Part shown: positions 37,563 to 46,930 of the stretch, piece by piece
How the letters are laid out: each line of letters begins with the position of its first letter
Position numbering within the stretch: position 1 is the stretch's first letter
From: Mixophyes australis
Taxonomy: Eukaryota > Chordata > Amphibia > Anura > Limnodynastidae
NCBI GenBank assembly: GCA_036250195.1
Contig: JAVHZZ010000004.1
Span: forward strand, 255,812,728-255,876,727
Direction of reading: 5' to 3'
DNA: 64,000 bases
Made by a program: the position numbers and the translations under genes
The notes under the pieces: generated by a model
What the model was told of the DNA's origin: nothing
What the model saw: the letters and a program-made list of their open reading frames with translations, nothing else
Databases searched by the model: none

Positions 37563-37595
37563 CTCTCCAGAACTAGTTAGGGCCTGGCATTTCCC
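37534..37595 (-). promoter_or_regulatory. -1 ribosomal frameshift signal (gag-pol)
   Basis: The heptamer GGGAAAT (minus strand, 37595-37589) sits in the gag frame as G GGA AAT, the X XXY YYZ pattern. A 6-nt spacer is followed by an H-type pseudoknot. Stem 1 is CCCTAAC (37582-37576) with GTTAGGG (37557-37551). Stem 2 is GGAGAGG (37568-37562) with CCTCTCC (37540-37534). Loops are 7, 4 and 10 nt. A slip of -1 enters the pol frame with no stop between. The gag stop is at 37579-37577, four codons past the heptamer. Confidence 0.85.
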
Positions 37596-38473
37596 GATCT
37601 CTTAGGGCAGGAGCTGAGAACATGAGTGGAATCAGCACAATAGATACAGAGTCTATTCTTGACTCTTCGTTTCCTCTCCTCAGAAGATAATTTGGAACGT
37701 CCTATCTCCATGGGAATCAGAGTGGGTGACACTGGACGAAATTGAGGGTTAGAACGAAGAGGTGCTTTAGCAGAAGTCGTTTTCTCAGCCTCTCTTTCAC
37801 GAAATCTCATATCAACGCGATGGCATAGAGAGATCAAATCCTCAAGTGGCGAAGGAAGCTCCTGAGTAGTCAGTGCATCTTTAATTTTATCGGAGAGCCC
37901 CTGCCAGAAGGCGGCAACTAGGGCTTCAGTGTTCCACTGAAGTTCAGAGGCTAAGATCCTAAATTGAATGACGTACTGGCCTACTGTATGAGATCCTTGT
38001 CGCAGACGGAGGATGCTGGAAGCAGCGGAGGTCACACGACCTGGTTCATCGAACACACTTCGGAATGTAGAAATTAATTTGGCACTATCTTGTAGTATTG
38101 GATCGTTTCTCTCCCACAGAGGGGAGGCCCAAGCCAGGGCTTGTCCTGAAAACAAAGAGATAAGATAGGCCACTCTGGAACGATGGGTAGAAAAATTTTG
38201 AGGTTGGAGCTCAAAATGGACTGAACATTGGTTGAGGAAACCCCTACAAGTTTTGGGGTCTCCATCGTACTTTGACGGAGTAGGCAGGTGAAGCGTGGAA
38301 GCTGTAGACACCTGGGATGGCAATGGGGAAACGGAGGAAAGCACAGGAGCCTCAGTAGTGGCTGTCACAGTCTGTCCAGATGTTCCTTGGGAGGTTAATG
38401 ACTGATAACACTGAAGTAACAGCTGTTGGCGGGCATCCTGTTGCTCCACACGGCTAACCAGATGCTGCAGCAT
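37577..38473 (-). CDS. gag: Gag protein (capsid and zinc knuckle)
   Basis: A 298-residue structural protein. The start ATG at 38473 is the first in frame after a TAA just inside the 5' LTR boundary and lies 49 bases from that LTR. Residues 1-60 are glutamine/serine/threonine-rich with a probable short coiled coil (VSRVEQQDARQQLLLQ). Residues about 70-225 are a retrotransposon gag/capsid domain of the sushi/PEG10 type (landmarks FELQPQNF, SLFSGQALAWASPLW, LRQGSHTVGQYVIQFR, FWQGLSDKIKDAL). One zinc knuckle, Cys 276-x2-Cys 279-x4-His 284-x4-Cys 289, is preceded by a basic stretch and would bind genomic RNA. The protein assembles into the particle in which reverse transcription takes place. The frame is intact. 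Confidence 0.92.
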   Translation of the reverse strand: MLQHLVSRVEQQDARQQLLLQCYQSLTSQGTSGQTVTATTEAPVLSSVSPLPSQVSTASTLHLPTPSKYDGDPKTCRGFLNQCSVHFELQPQNFSTHRSRVAYLISLFSGQALAWASPLWERNDPILQDSAKLISTFRSVFDEPGRVTSAASSILRLRQGSHTVGQYVIQFRILASELQWNTEALVAAFWQGLSDKIKDALTTQELPSPLEDLISLCHRVDMRFREREAEKTTSAKAPLRSNPQFRPVSPTLIPMEIGRSKLSSEERKRRVKNRLCIYCADSTHVLSSCPKRSGNARP

Positions 38474-38510
38474 CTCTTTGGCAGTAGGTTCCGTATCTGG
38501 GTCTGTCAGG

Positions 38511-38520
38511 GCCTGATCTT
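38511..38520 (-). promoter_or_regulatory. Self-priming primer-binding site
   Basis: Two bases inside the 5' LTR, the minus strand reads AAGATCAGGC. No match to a tRNA 3' end (no TGG start) is present. The same ten bases are complementary to GCCTGATCTT at 40353-40344, which is where the transcript is predicted to begin. This is the arrangement of Tf1 and the sushi group, in which the 5' end of the RNA folds back and primes first-strand synthesis. Confidence 0.7.
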
Positions 38521-38522
38521 AC

Positions 38523-40530
38523 TGTCACGGGCACTAGGAGTCTTTACCCAGGGATCACCAGGTGGTAGGCTTACCAGAGCAATGTAGATGGTAATAGGGT
38601 ACTCTGGTAGCTGGGTGATCACGGAACAGGAAATGGTAACTGATGAGATGCTCAGGAAAGTCTATGACTAGCAGCACAGGTAATATGGAGGTAATAATAC
38701 ACCAGGAACTGTATGGACAAGGGCACGTGAAGGTAGTCAGTGGTCTGCGATAGCAAGTTGTACCACTGCTATAGTGAGGAGAAATGTCCAACAGAGACAA
38801 GGAGGTGATGAGAGTCAGCGGTCTGCGGATAGCAAGTTGTACCGCTGTCTGAGTGAAGGAATGGAATCCAAGTGGAGGTATCCGGGTAGACAGTGGTCTG
38901 CGGTAGCAAGTTGTACCACTGCTATGTGAGAGGATACTGGAACAGGTGATACAGGAAACAGGGATCAGTGGTCTGTCATGAGCAAGTTGTACCACTGAAT
39001 ATATATGTGAGGAGGTGCACGGGGAGAGACTGCAACACAGGATATACACAGGCACCTTATACACGATCCACAGTAATATGCACAATATATATATATAAAT
39101 GACTGAGCAGGTCTGCAAATCTAGAAAGTCATTTGAAGTAGTCCAGCACAAGATAACACAGTCAATGATGGCAAAAGACTCAGCGGATAGCAGACTCCAG
39201 AGAGAACCAAACACAGTCCAGCAAGATATGCAATACACCAGCACAGTCAATGAGAAGTATGCATACCGTGGTTCAGAAGCAGGCAGTCAGATAGGAGTGC
39301 AGCGATACCTGAGCGGCAGGAGGCCGACTGGATGAGAAGTCCCTGGATAGATGAGGCAGCGGTCTAGTAGGTGCAGCGCACAGGTAAGTAGACCAACAGG
39401 GACACGAATCCACAGGAATCAGTAACACGTGGAACTGGACTCATAGAGGACCCAGGAGAATGGAGATGATCCAGCAGAGGAGTAGTTGTTGAGATACGAA
39501 TCCAATGCTGACAGGAGGGTAGAGACCAGCGGGACACGTGAAGGCGTGGAGAGCGGATCAGCAGGAGATGGACGATAGCGCTGATAGCAGCAGCAGGACT
39601 CTGCGCCCACGGAGGTAACCAGGGGCAACCAACAGGGCCCACAGTGATGGAACACGGGATGGCAGAGTAGACCAGGAGCTGTAGATCCAGAAGTGTAGCG
39701 GATGGCAACGTGAGCAGTAGACTGGAAACACAGGAGAGCTGAGATGAGGCGGCAATGCACAGGGGCAGCGGATAGGAATCAGCTAACAGTCACGATGATG
39801 AACACAGGCGAGTTGCAAGCTGGAGGCTGTAGTGCACGGAGGCAGCGGATAGGAATCAGCTAACAGTCACGATGATGAACACAGGCGAGTTGCAAGCTGG
39901 AGACTGTAGTGCACGGAGGCCGCAGATAGGAATCAGCTCAGGAACTTGATGATGATCAGGTGAGTGGATGTGAAGTAAAGGCTGGAGTGCACGGAGGCAG
40001 CGGATAGGAATCAGCAAACAGTCACAATGATAATAATAACGTTGAAGTGGTTTAGAAGACTGTAGTGCACGGAGGCAGCGGATAGGAATCAGCAAACAGT
40101 CACAACGATGTATAATAGCGGTGAAGTGGTTTTAGAAGACTGTAGTGCACGGAGGCAGCGGATAGGAATCAGCAAACAGTCACGATGATACAGTTGATGG
40201 TAGAAGTGGTATGGGAACCACAGTAGTAGAAGTGGTTTGGAAACCACGGAGATAGAAGTGGTTTGGAAACCACAGGAATCAGCAGCGCTGAATACACGAG
40301 GAATACAGGAACACCTTCAGAGACTCATGGGGAATGAGACTCCAAGATCAGGCAACGTGGTGTTGACCACAGGTGCTTAATATAGGGAGTGTTGCCTGAT
40401 CTGCCAATTGAGTTAAAGGGACATACACTGAAGTATAGGAAAGGGCTGCGCATGCGCAGACCCTCAGGATGGCGGACGGCCACGGTTCCTAAATGTCCGA
40501 GAAGAGGCACTTGCGGTCCGGTGAGTGACA
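38523..40530 (-). repeat. 5' LTR of the chromovirus (2008 bp)
   Basis: Nearly identical to 32179-34266 except for one fewer 80-bp unit and about five base changes. In transcription order it holds U3 (about 175 nt), R from about 40354, and a long transcribed leader with tandem units (40189-39744) and four hairpins (38997-38738). The element's RNA therefore has an unusually long 5' UTR of about 1.9 kb before the gag ATG. Confidence 0.92.
40345..40475 (-). promoter_or_regulatory. LTR promoter: YY1, NRF1, TATA, start region
   Basis: Reading on the minus strand: a YY1-type CCGCCAT at 40475-40469, a perfect NRF1 palindrome TGCGCATGCGCA at 40458-40447, a TATA-like TATATTAAG at 40385-40377, and the predicted start about 30 nt later near 40354. 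A perfect 12-bp inverted repeat (AGATCAGGCAAC at 40345-40356 and GTTGCCTGATCT at 40391-40402) flanks the TATA box. The same set occurs in the 3' LTR (NRF1 at 34183-34194). Confidence 0.65.
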
Positions 40531-40535
40531 GTCAC
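40531..40535 (+). repeat. Target site duplication, right (gtcac)
   Basis: Exact partner of 32174-32178, directly after the last LTR base (TGACA). Confidence 0.9.
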
Positions 40536-41757
40536 TTATGACCTTCCCTTCGTTAAATCTAAAGGACACTTCTCCCTTCTTCTCCTTCTCGACCTCTCTG
40601 CTTCCTTTGATACTGTTGACCATTCCCTCCTTTTGCAAACTTTGAAATATATAAGCTGTCCACTGTAACACTGTCCTTTACTGGTTTTTCTCTTGCCTCA
40701 CCGGCAGCTCCTTTTCAGTCTCTACATATGACTCCACATCCCACTCTTCCCTTACCTGTTGCAGTTCACTAAGGATCCGTTCTTGGCCCCCTTGTCTTCT
40801 TCATCTACCTCCTCCTTTGGTGACTTTGTCTGCTTCTTTGACCTCCAGTGCCACCTCTATGGTGATGACACCCAAATCTATCTTTCAAACCTCGACCTCT
40901 TCCCTTCCCTTATGTGTCATGTCTCTCCTGCTGTCTCTTGACATGTCATCTTGGATGTCCCAGCTCTTCCTTAAGCGCAATATTTCGTCCATTCCCCCCC
41001 TTCTAGGGCCCCCTCACCTCCCCACCTCTCTCTTACTGTTAATAACACTACCCTCCTTCCTGTCCCTCAAGTTCAATGTCTTGGGATCATCCTTAACTCC
41101 TCCCTTTCCTTCAAACCTCACCTTCTGTCACTCTCAAAATCCTGCTACTTCTACCTTCGGAATATATCCAAGATATGGCTCTTTCTCACCAAAGAAGCAA
41201 CCAAAACTCTTATTCACTCTCATCTTGTCCCTCTTAAGTCTAGCCTCATTGCTGCTGCCCACCTTATTTTTCTTTCCTGACATTCTGTCTCTGCCATGAC
41301 TCTACCAGTTGCTACATTGGCTTCCGTAGCCTACAGAATTAAATTTAAACTCTAGACCGTCTCCTTCAAAGTTCTCATTCAATCCTCCCCCACCTCCTGC
41401 CGCCCCCTCTGCTCTGCCAATCATCGCCACCATGCTATTTCACTGATTGCTACTTCCCATTCACTTCACTAGGACTTTGCCCAGGTTAGCTTCTACTCTT
41501 ATAGGCTTTAATCATGCCCTTAAGTCTCTTATCTTTGTTCAAGCCACTCTCCTTTCCTCCTAACTTCCTCAGCTTTCACCCCCAATCGCTACCACATAAT
41601 TTGTGTCTTCCCATTTCCTTTAGGATGTAAGCTTGTATGAGCAAGACCCTCTTTCTTTGTGTTCTCCATTTACTATTCCATCATCCACTGTACTTCTTGG
41701 CCTGCTTCCCTAGCCCTATTTTCTCACTCACTGTCCCGTAAATAATTTACCTATACT
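40536..41757 (+). pseudogene. L2-type LINE reverse transcriptase, 3' part and 3' UTR
   Basis: Continues the LINE interrupted at 32178. The plus strand shows [20 protein letters not shown] near 40580-40640 (the DLSAAFDTVDH block of L2/CR1 reverse transcriptases), LYGDDTQIYLS near 40855-40887 (active-site YADD changed to YGDD), and LGIILNSSLSFKPHL near 41080-41125. A pyrimidine-rich C-terminal region with stops follows. A tail near 41625-41660 (GGATGTAAGCTTGTATGAGC) resembles the 'tgtaagct...gagcaggg' motif of L2 3' UTRs. The copy is dead. Confidence 0.75.
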
Positions 41758-41760
41758 TAT

Positions 41761-41829
41761 ACTTGACTATCGAGAGGAAGTAAAAGTCGTAACAAGGTTT
41801 TTGTAGGTGAACCTGCGGAAGGGTCATTA
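41761..41829 (+). pseudogene. 18S rRNA 3'-terminal fragment
   Basis: Sixty-nine bases match the extreme 3' end of eukaryotic 18S rRNA, including AAGTCGTAACAAGG and GTAGGTGAACCTGCGGAAGG, and stop at the mature 3' end (TCATTA). As I recall the vertebrate sequence there are about four differences, including TT for CC in 'ggtttccgtagg'. The upstream 18S sequence is absent; the match starts abruptly at ACTTGACTATC. It lies directly after the 3' end of an L2-type LINE, same strand. It is not a functional rRNA gene. Confidence 0.85.
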
Positions 41830-43445
41830 TCGCCATGTTATCTGTAAAGTATTTGTTCAGTATGTCTGGTCTTTGTATTTTGTTTTTCATGTAAGGTGTT
41901 CATTGTGTTCTGTGTATGTTTCCTTTTTGGTTTTTTTGGTTTTTTTTAAAATATTTAGATCAAATTGGAGCATTATGCATATGGAACATGCAATCTATTA
42001 CATAGCAAGTAAATGCCCCTTCTAAAGAAGTCATCTGCCACAAATAGCCAAATGCAGCAGCCTAAAGCTTGGAGCAAATGGCACATATATAGCTACATGG
42101 TATTACGAAGAAGAAAAAATGTCTTTCACTCTCAAAAGGGCTATATTCTTTTGTCATAAATGCCCCTCAATATTGCTATTCAAGCCACATCAATATTAAA
42201 ACATGTAACAGTAATTCTACCATACATATGGAAATATTAAACGCCATAAACATTTCAGAAATTCTATTTATTTATTTTTATTGTTCATGAAAAGACAGAA
42301 CAAATGTACAAAAATATATAATTTACCCTCCGGGGCCTGGCAAGCTATGTGATCTGTGGCATTCTTTATGACATATTCAGAACGTTGGGACCACAGATGC
42401 ATTCTTGGAGTTTTTCTGTATTTAATTATCTTCTTAAACATTCCAAATCAATTTCATTCATTAGTTGTGGAAATCCAAAATGAGCAAATTAAACCTCATG
42501 TCTTTCACTACAATTCCTTAAACAGACACGATGCTGAGTATAAGGTGAGCTAAAGGATTATGTGTTCGGGGTTCAGCATTGTCCAGTGTCGAGTACTGTT
42601 GGTTGGTTGTTGAAAACAGTGTTGGTTAATGAGTAATCTTTGAGCCCAGCACATAACTATGGTTTTATTTGAACCATAATTTCCCACTCTTATCCCTTGA
42701 GCATGTGACTCTTATGACAAGTGCAGTGGTTAATTTTAGTGGTGATGTAGAATTTAAACTATGTGTTAACATCAACATGTGGAAACAATCGCTGATTTTC
42801 TGAAAAGGCCACTGAGCTTAAAATGCAAGTTACATTAAAGGAGAGAGCATCATTATACAAAAAAAAAAATAAGTTAATGTCCCAGGAATATTTAAAATAC
42901 TTATCAATATGTGGACAGTACAAACATTTTTTAGCTCGCTTTATTGACAACAGTTTGATCACTTGGGTGGTTCCCAAATGACTGATTCTGTGACCAAATT
43001 GCCCACACATGAATGGCCAGCTGGTACGGTCATTTAACCCAATCAATAGACCTAGGAATAGTGTAGAGCAAAATAGGCGCAAAATTTCACACAAATTGAC
43101 TTTGGCAGAGAAGACCATTTCACTGAGGTGTGGAGTTACAGGGATAGAATTTTCGAGTTCTGCTTTTACTTTGCCATTCCACGATATGCCATTTTGCCTG
43201 TGTTTTATAAATCTACATTTTGCATGGTTGAATAGGTAGATGATGTCTTTCGGAATTGAAGGTACTATTCATCATTATATGATTACCAATATGTGGCACA
43301 ATCTGTGGATTTAAAAGACACCTGGGGGTAAATGTATCAACCTGCGCTTTCTGCAAGTCACTGATATTAAGCGACTTTGCAGGGCAGGTTTAAAACGGCA
43401 ATGTCTTTACAGGCAAAACTTAGAAGAAAAAAGATGTTTCAAACC
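41830..43445. other. Non-coding DNA
   Basis: No gene found. The sequence after the 18S fragment is AT-rich and does not look like a GC-rich ITS1. 'gggggtaaatgtatcaa' at 43325-43341 matches the end of the palindromic MITE described at 53147, so part of a related MITE may start here. Confidence 0.35.
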
Positions 43446-44420
43446 AGAACCAGATTAAGACCCATAGGGCCCTAGACACTTTTTTGATCCCTGCCTCCAA
43501 CATCTGTGCATGCCAGATACCTTCCCCATGTCGTTTCTTGGCACATTTCCACCATACACCACTATTTAGAGTACTTACCCTATACATGCACCCAACATTA
43601 TTATTTTTTTCTCCTTGTAGTTTCATAACAGCTGTAGGGCAACAGGTTGCATAATACTGGTCTGCTTAATCTGATTACACTAAATTGATCCTCCATCAAG
43701 TTTTATTTAACACCCTTTACTCACAGGCAATGCTCTCTCTGTTGATCCTGCAGTGCTTGGATCAACAGATCCAAGCACTGCAGGATACCATAGCCCTCTC
43801 AGTTAGCTCATTATAAGTCACTCAGACTCCGTACAGGAAGAGTAGCACAAAAAGACTGCCAGAGGAGTGTGTGCCAAGTCCTGAATGGTAGAGCTTAGCA
43901 CATTATAAAAGAGGCACTGACGCGGTGCAGCACATGACCATGCATGGTTTATACCTTATGCATTTTACTGTACTACAGCCACAGGCAATGGTGGATTGGG
44001 TAAACCCTCCCTTTATTAGCAGAGTAATCTGAATTGAGACATACCTCCTGACAGTGTGAGACAGTCCCCAACATTGTCCCATCAGACTCTGACAGTTGGT
44101 ATACTGTGTTGTTTTCTCCTACCAGTTTTTACAGATTTGAACATCTGCTGGTGTCCTTAGCGGAGTTGTTGCATTGCTGGATACTAAGTTTTTGCGGCCC
44201 TGTTTGGAAAATAGATAGGTACAGCTGAACAGCAGAGCAACTGGTGAACATTCGAGGCCTCACACTCCCTAACCAGCCCCTACATAAATTAATAATTAGA
44301 CCTTTCCCCCACCTTCAGCGCTGACATTAAATTAATACCATTTGCATATAATAAACAGCCCCCCAGCCAGTCCTGGCAACAAATTAATTAACAGCACATG
44401 TCGTCCTTGGAGCTGCCCCT
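43446..44420 (-). repeat. hAT-like debris with recurrent module, copy 3
   Basis: A hAT-like terminus (CAGAACCAGATTAAGACCCA at 43446) resembles the end of the element at 49956-54738. The module appears at about 44160-44215 (TTGCTGGATACTAAG, then 'ccctgtttggaaaat') followed by 'aaattaata' units. A perfect hairpin lies inside at 43745-43786. No far terminus was found. Confidence 0.45.
43745..43786. repeat. Perfect 19-bp inverted repeat, 4-nt loop
   Basis: ATCCTGCAGTGCTTGGATC at 43745-43763 is followed by aaca and its exact reverse complement at 43768-43786. Confidence 0.95.
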
Positions 44421-45645
44421 GCAAAACCAAATGTTTGCCTTATGTGTTTGCTGTTATATCTTAAAAATGCATGTGGTGGAAAGAGTGAAATGTTACTTCA
44501 AAGTGCAAAATGCATTCTATTAAAAGAATTGGATGAAACCAAGGTTCTGCACCTTTCAGATGGCGGAACATACAGGCTCAAAACAAAATGTTGTTTTTGT
44601 GGGATGGGATCATGTAAATAATGAAAGGGGTGGTGAATGAGCAACTACAGGGCCACTATTGTGATTTGTAAATGATCCTTACAGATGGGTAGCATGCATT
44701 TACGTCTACTACTAGCTATAGCGTTTCTCAAATATGTGATGTATAGTAAAAATTATCTTTTAATAAACATTGTAAAATCTATATATGTACAAACTGGATA
44801 AGTTTCACAGTGTTACAATACTTCTCAAATGCATACAATTATATTGAGGGAATCCATTAATGGAGAATGGCAATCAGCTATGACTAGGTAAAAGTTAGTT
44901 ACATTATAGATATTGTTGCCAAATACAGTACAATGAACAGTTAACACTGCACCATAAACATAGCTATTCACAAGAGAATAACATGTAATATATGTCTGGT
45001 CAATCACTACTGGGCACTTGCAGGAACAGTGAATGTAGAAAGCTAATGGCATGACCTGTACCTAAACATATGTGCTTCTGTATCTCACATAAAGGAGAAA
45101 ACATTACTTAATGATACATTTATTTTAAGGCAGCATAAATGTCAGGTACAAGAAATGATATAGAAAGCACATATGAAGAAAATATGTAGAAAGTATGTAG
45201 TCTGACCCACTGGCTTTCACTATGCAGTATTGTTTGGTTCTAGGTTTTCTGTTACCTAAGCATTTATGGCATGTCCAGTGTATGACAATGGAAGATAAAA
45301 TAAACTTTTAGGAAGCAGGGATCAGCATACATTCCACTTTGACTGGGTCCATTGACCCATGCAATGTAAGACAGAAGAGTTAGAAATGTTCTCTAGGTTG
45401 TGATATCTAGTTCTAAACACTTCCTTCCCAAAATAAGGTTACAGGGAAGGGTTGACAACTATCTGGAGCAAGTCAAAGTAAATGGCCCACAGTGTTGTTG
45501 CAACTGCCCTCATGTTTACAACCACATACTATTATAAAATGAATGTAAAGGAAACCATTCATAATGAACTGACCGTCATGTCCTCCTCCAGGATAATCAT
45601 GTCTATATTTATTTCCCTGAAGCTTTGTGGGAAATATATTGTATG
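44421..45645. other. Non-coding DNA
   Basis: AT-rich sequence with no supported gene, RNA or transposon. Confidence 0.35.
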
Positions 45646-45731
45646 GGCTAGAGCAGGGGTCGGCAACCACCGGCACACAGCCCCCTGAGTCCTGGCACGC
45701 CGTCCGTTCTCAATGACAGCTCACTCCTTCC

Positions 45732-45818
45732 CCGACACTGAACTGCAGTTCAGCTCTTCTCCGGCTGACAGCCGGAGAAGAGCTGAACTGCTGCGCTTGC
45801 GCAGCAGTTCAGTGTCGG
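45732..45818. repeat. Nested and competing hairpins in the hAT left end
   Basis: Three perfect pairings share bases: an outer stem of 15 bp (45732-45746 with 45804-45818), an inner hairpin of 21 bp with a 3-nt loop (45746-45766 with 45770-45790), and a hairpin of 12 bp with a 2-nt loop (45785-45796 with 45799-45810). Such subterminal structure is seen in some hAT elements. Confidence 0.9.
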
Positions 45819-46024
45819 CCCCAAGCACCTTTGCGGACCGGATCACGCCTGGAAGAGGTAAGTATAAACTTATATATTTTTTTATTCATTTATTTGTGTC
45901 CTAAAAATTTATTTCATGCAATTCTGAGGCTATAAGAGTCATTGGGGGCATTTTTTCTCTATCTACAAAATTTTTGGGAGGCACTTTGAAGTGTGAAGAG
46001 AAGGGGGCATTACTGTGACATAAA

Positions 46025-46930
46025 AGGTATTGGGGCAACTGTGGCACACTATGTGTTTCTGGGGCAACTGTGGCATACTATGTGTTTCTGGGGGCAACTG
46101 TGGCACACTATGTGTTTCTGGGGCAACTGTGGCATACTATGTGTTTCTGGAGCAACTGTGGCATACTATGTGTTTCTGGGGGCAACTGTGGCATACTATG
46201 TGTTTCTGGGGGCAACTGTGGCACACTATGTGTTTCTGGGGCAACTGTGGCATACTATGTGTTTCTGGGGGCAACTGTGGCACACTATGTGTTTCTGGGG
46301 CAACTGTGGCACACTATGTGTTTCTGGGGGCAACTGTGGCACACTATGTGTTTCTGGGGGCAACTGTGGCACACTATGTGTTTCTGGGGCAACTGTGGCA
46401 TACTATGTGTTTCTGGGGCAACTGTGGCATACTATGTGTTTCTGGGGGCAACTGTGGCACACTATGTGTTTCTGGGGCAACTGTGGCATATTATGTGTTT
46501 CTGGGGGCAACTGTGGCACACTATGTGTTTCTGGGGCAACTGTGGCACACTATGTGTTTCTGGGGCAACTGTGGCATACTATGTGTTTCTGGGGGCAACT
46601 GTGGCACACTATGTGTTTCTGGGGGCAACTGTGGCACACTATGTGTTTCTGGGGCAACTGTGGCATATTATGTGTTTCTGGGGCAGCTGTGGCATATTAT
46701 GTGTTTCTGGGGGAACTGTGGCATACTATGTGTTTCTGGGGGCAACTGTGGCATACTATGTGTTTCTGGGGGCAACTGTGGTACACTATGTGTTTCTGGG
46801 GCAACTGTGGCATACTATGTGTTTCTGGGGGCAACTGGGGCATATTATGTATTTATGGGGGCAATTGTGGCATACTATGTATTTAGGGGGCAACTGTGGC
46901 ATACTATGTGTTTCTGTGGGCAATTGTGGC
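46025..46930. repeat. Minisatellite, about 28-30-bp unit, inside hAT
   Basis: About 30 copies of 'gggcaactgtggcacactatgtgtttctgg' with one- or two-base length differences in the G-run and a C/T variant ('cacac' or 'catac'). All three plus frames are open over nearly 300 codons because the unit lacks stops; these are not genes. Confidence 0.92.

Larger units (their letters stand above)
32179..40530 (-). mobile_element. Complete Ty3/gypsy chromovirus (Tf1/sushi type)
   Basis: An 8.35-kb LTR retrotransposon in minus orientation. It has two long LTRs (2088 and 2008 bp), an exact 5-bp target duplication gtcac, gag (298 codons) and pol (about 1120 codons) both without stops, a polypurine tract and a self-priming site. 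It belongs to the chromoviruses (Metaviridae) because pol ends in a chromodomain after integrase. The gag type and -1 frameshift resemble sushi-ichi, the lineage from which the vertebrate PEG10/RTL genes were domesticated. No envelope gene is present. It replicates through cytoplasmic particles and integrates in the nucleus. The LTRs differ at about five bases plus one tandem unit, so the insertion is recent and the copy may still be functional. Confidence 0.93.

Noticed and set aside
38474..38522. tRNA primer-binding site after the 5' LTR
   Set aside because: No TGG start or match to a tRNA 3' end; the self-priming complement explains the site better.
41761..41829. Functional 18S rRNA gene or rDNA unit
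   Set aside because: Only the last 69 bases are present, with substitutions, and no ITS1-like sequence follows.
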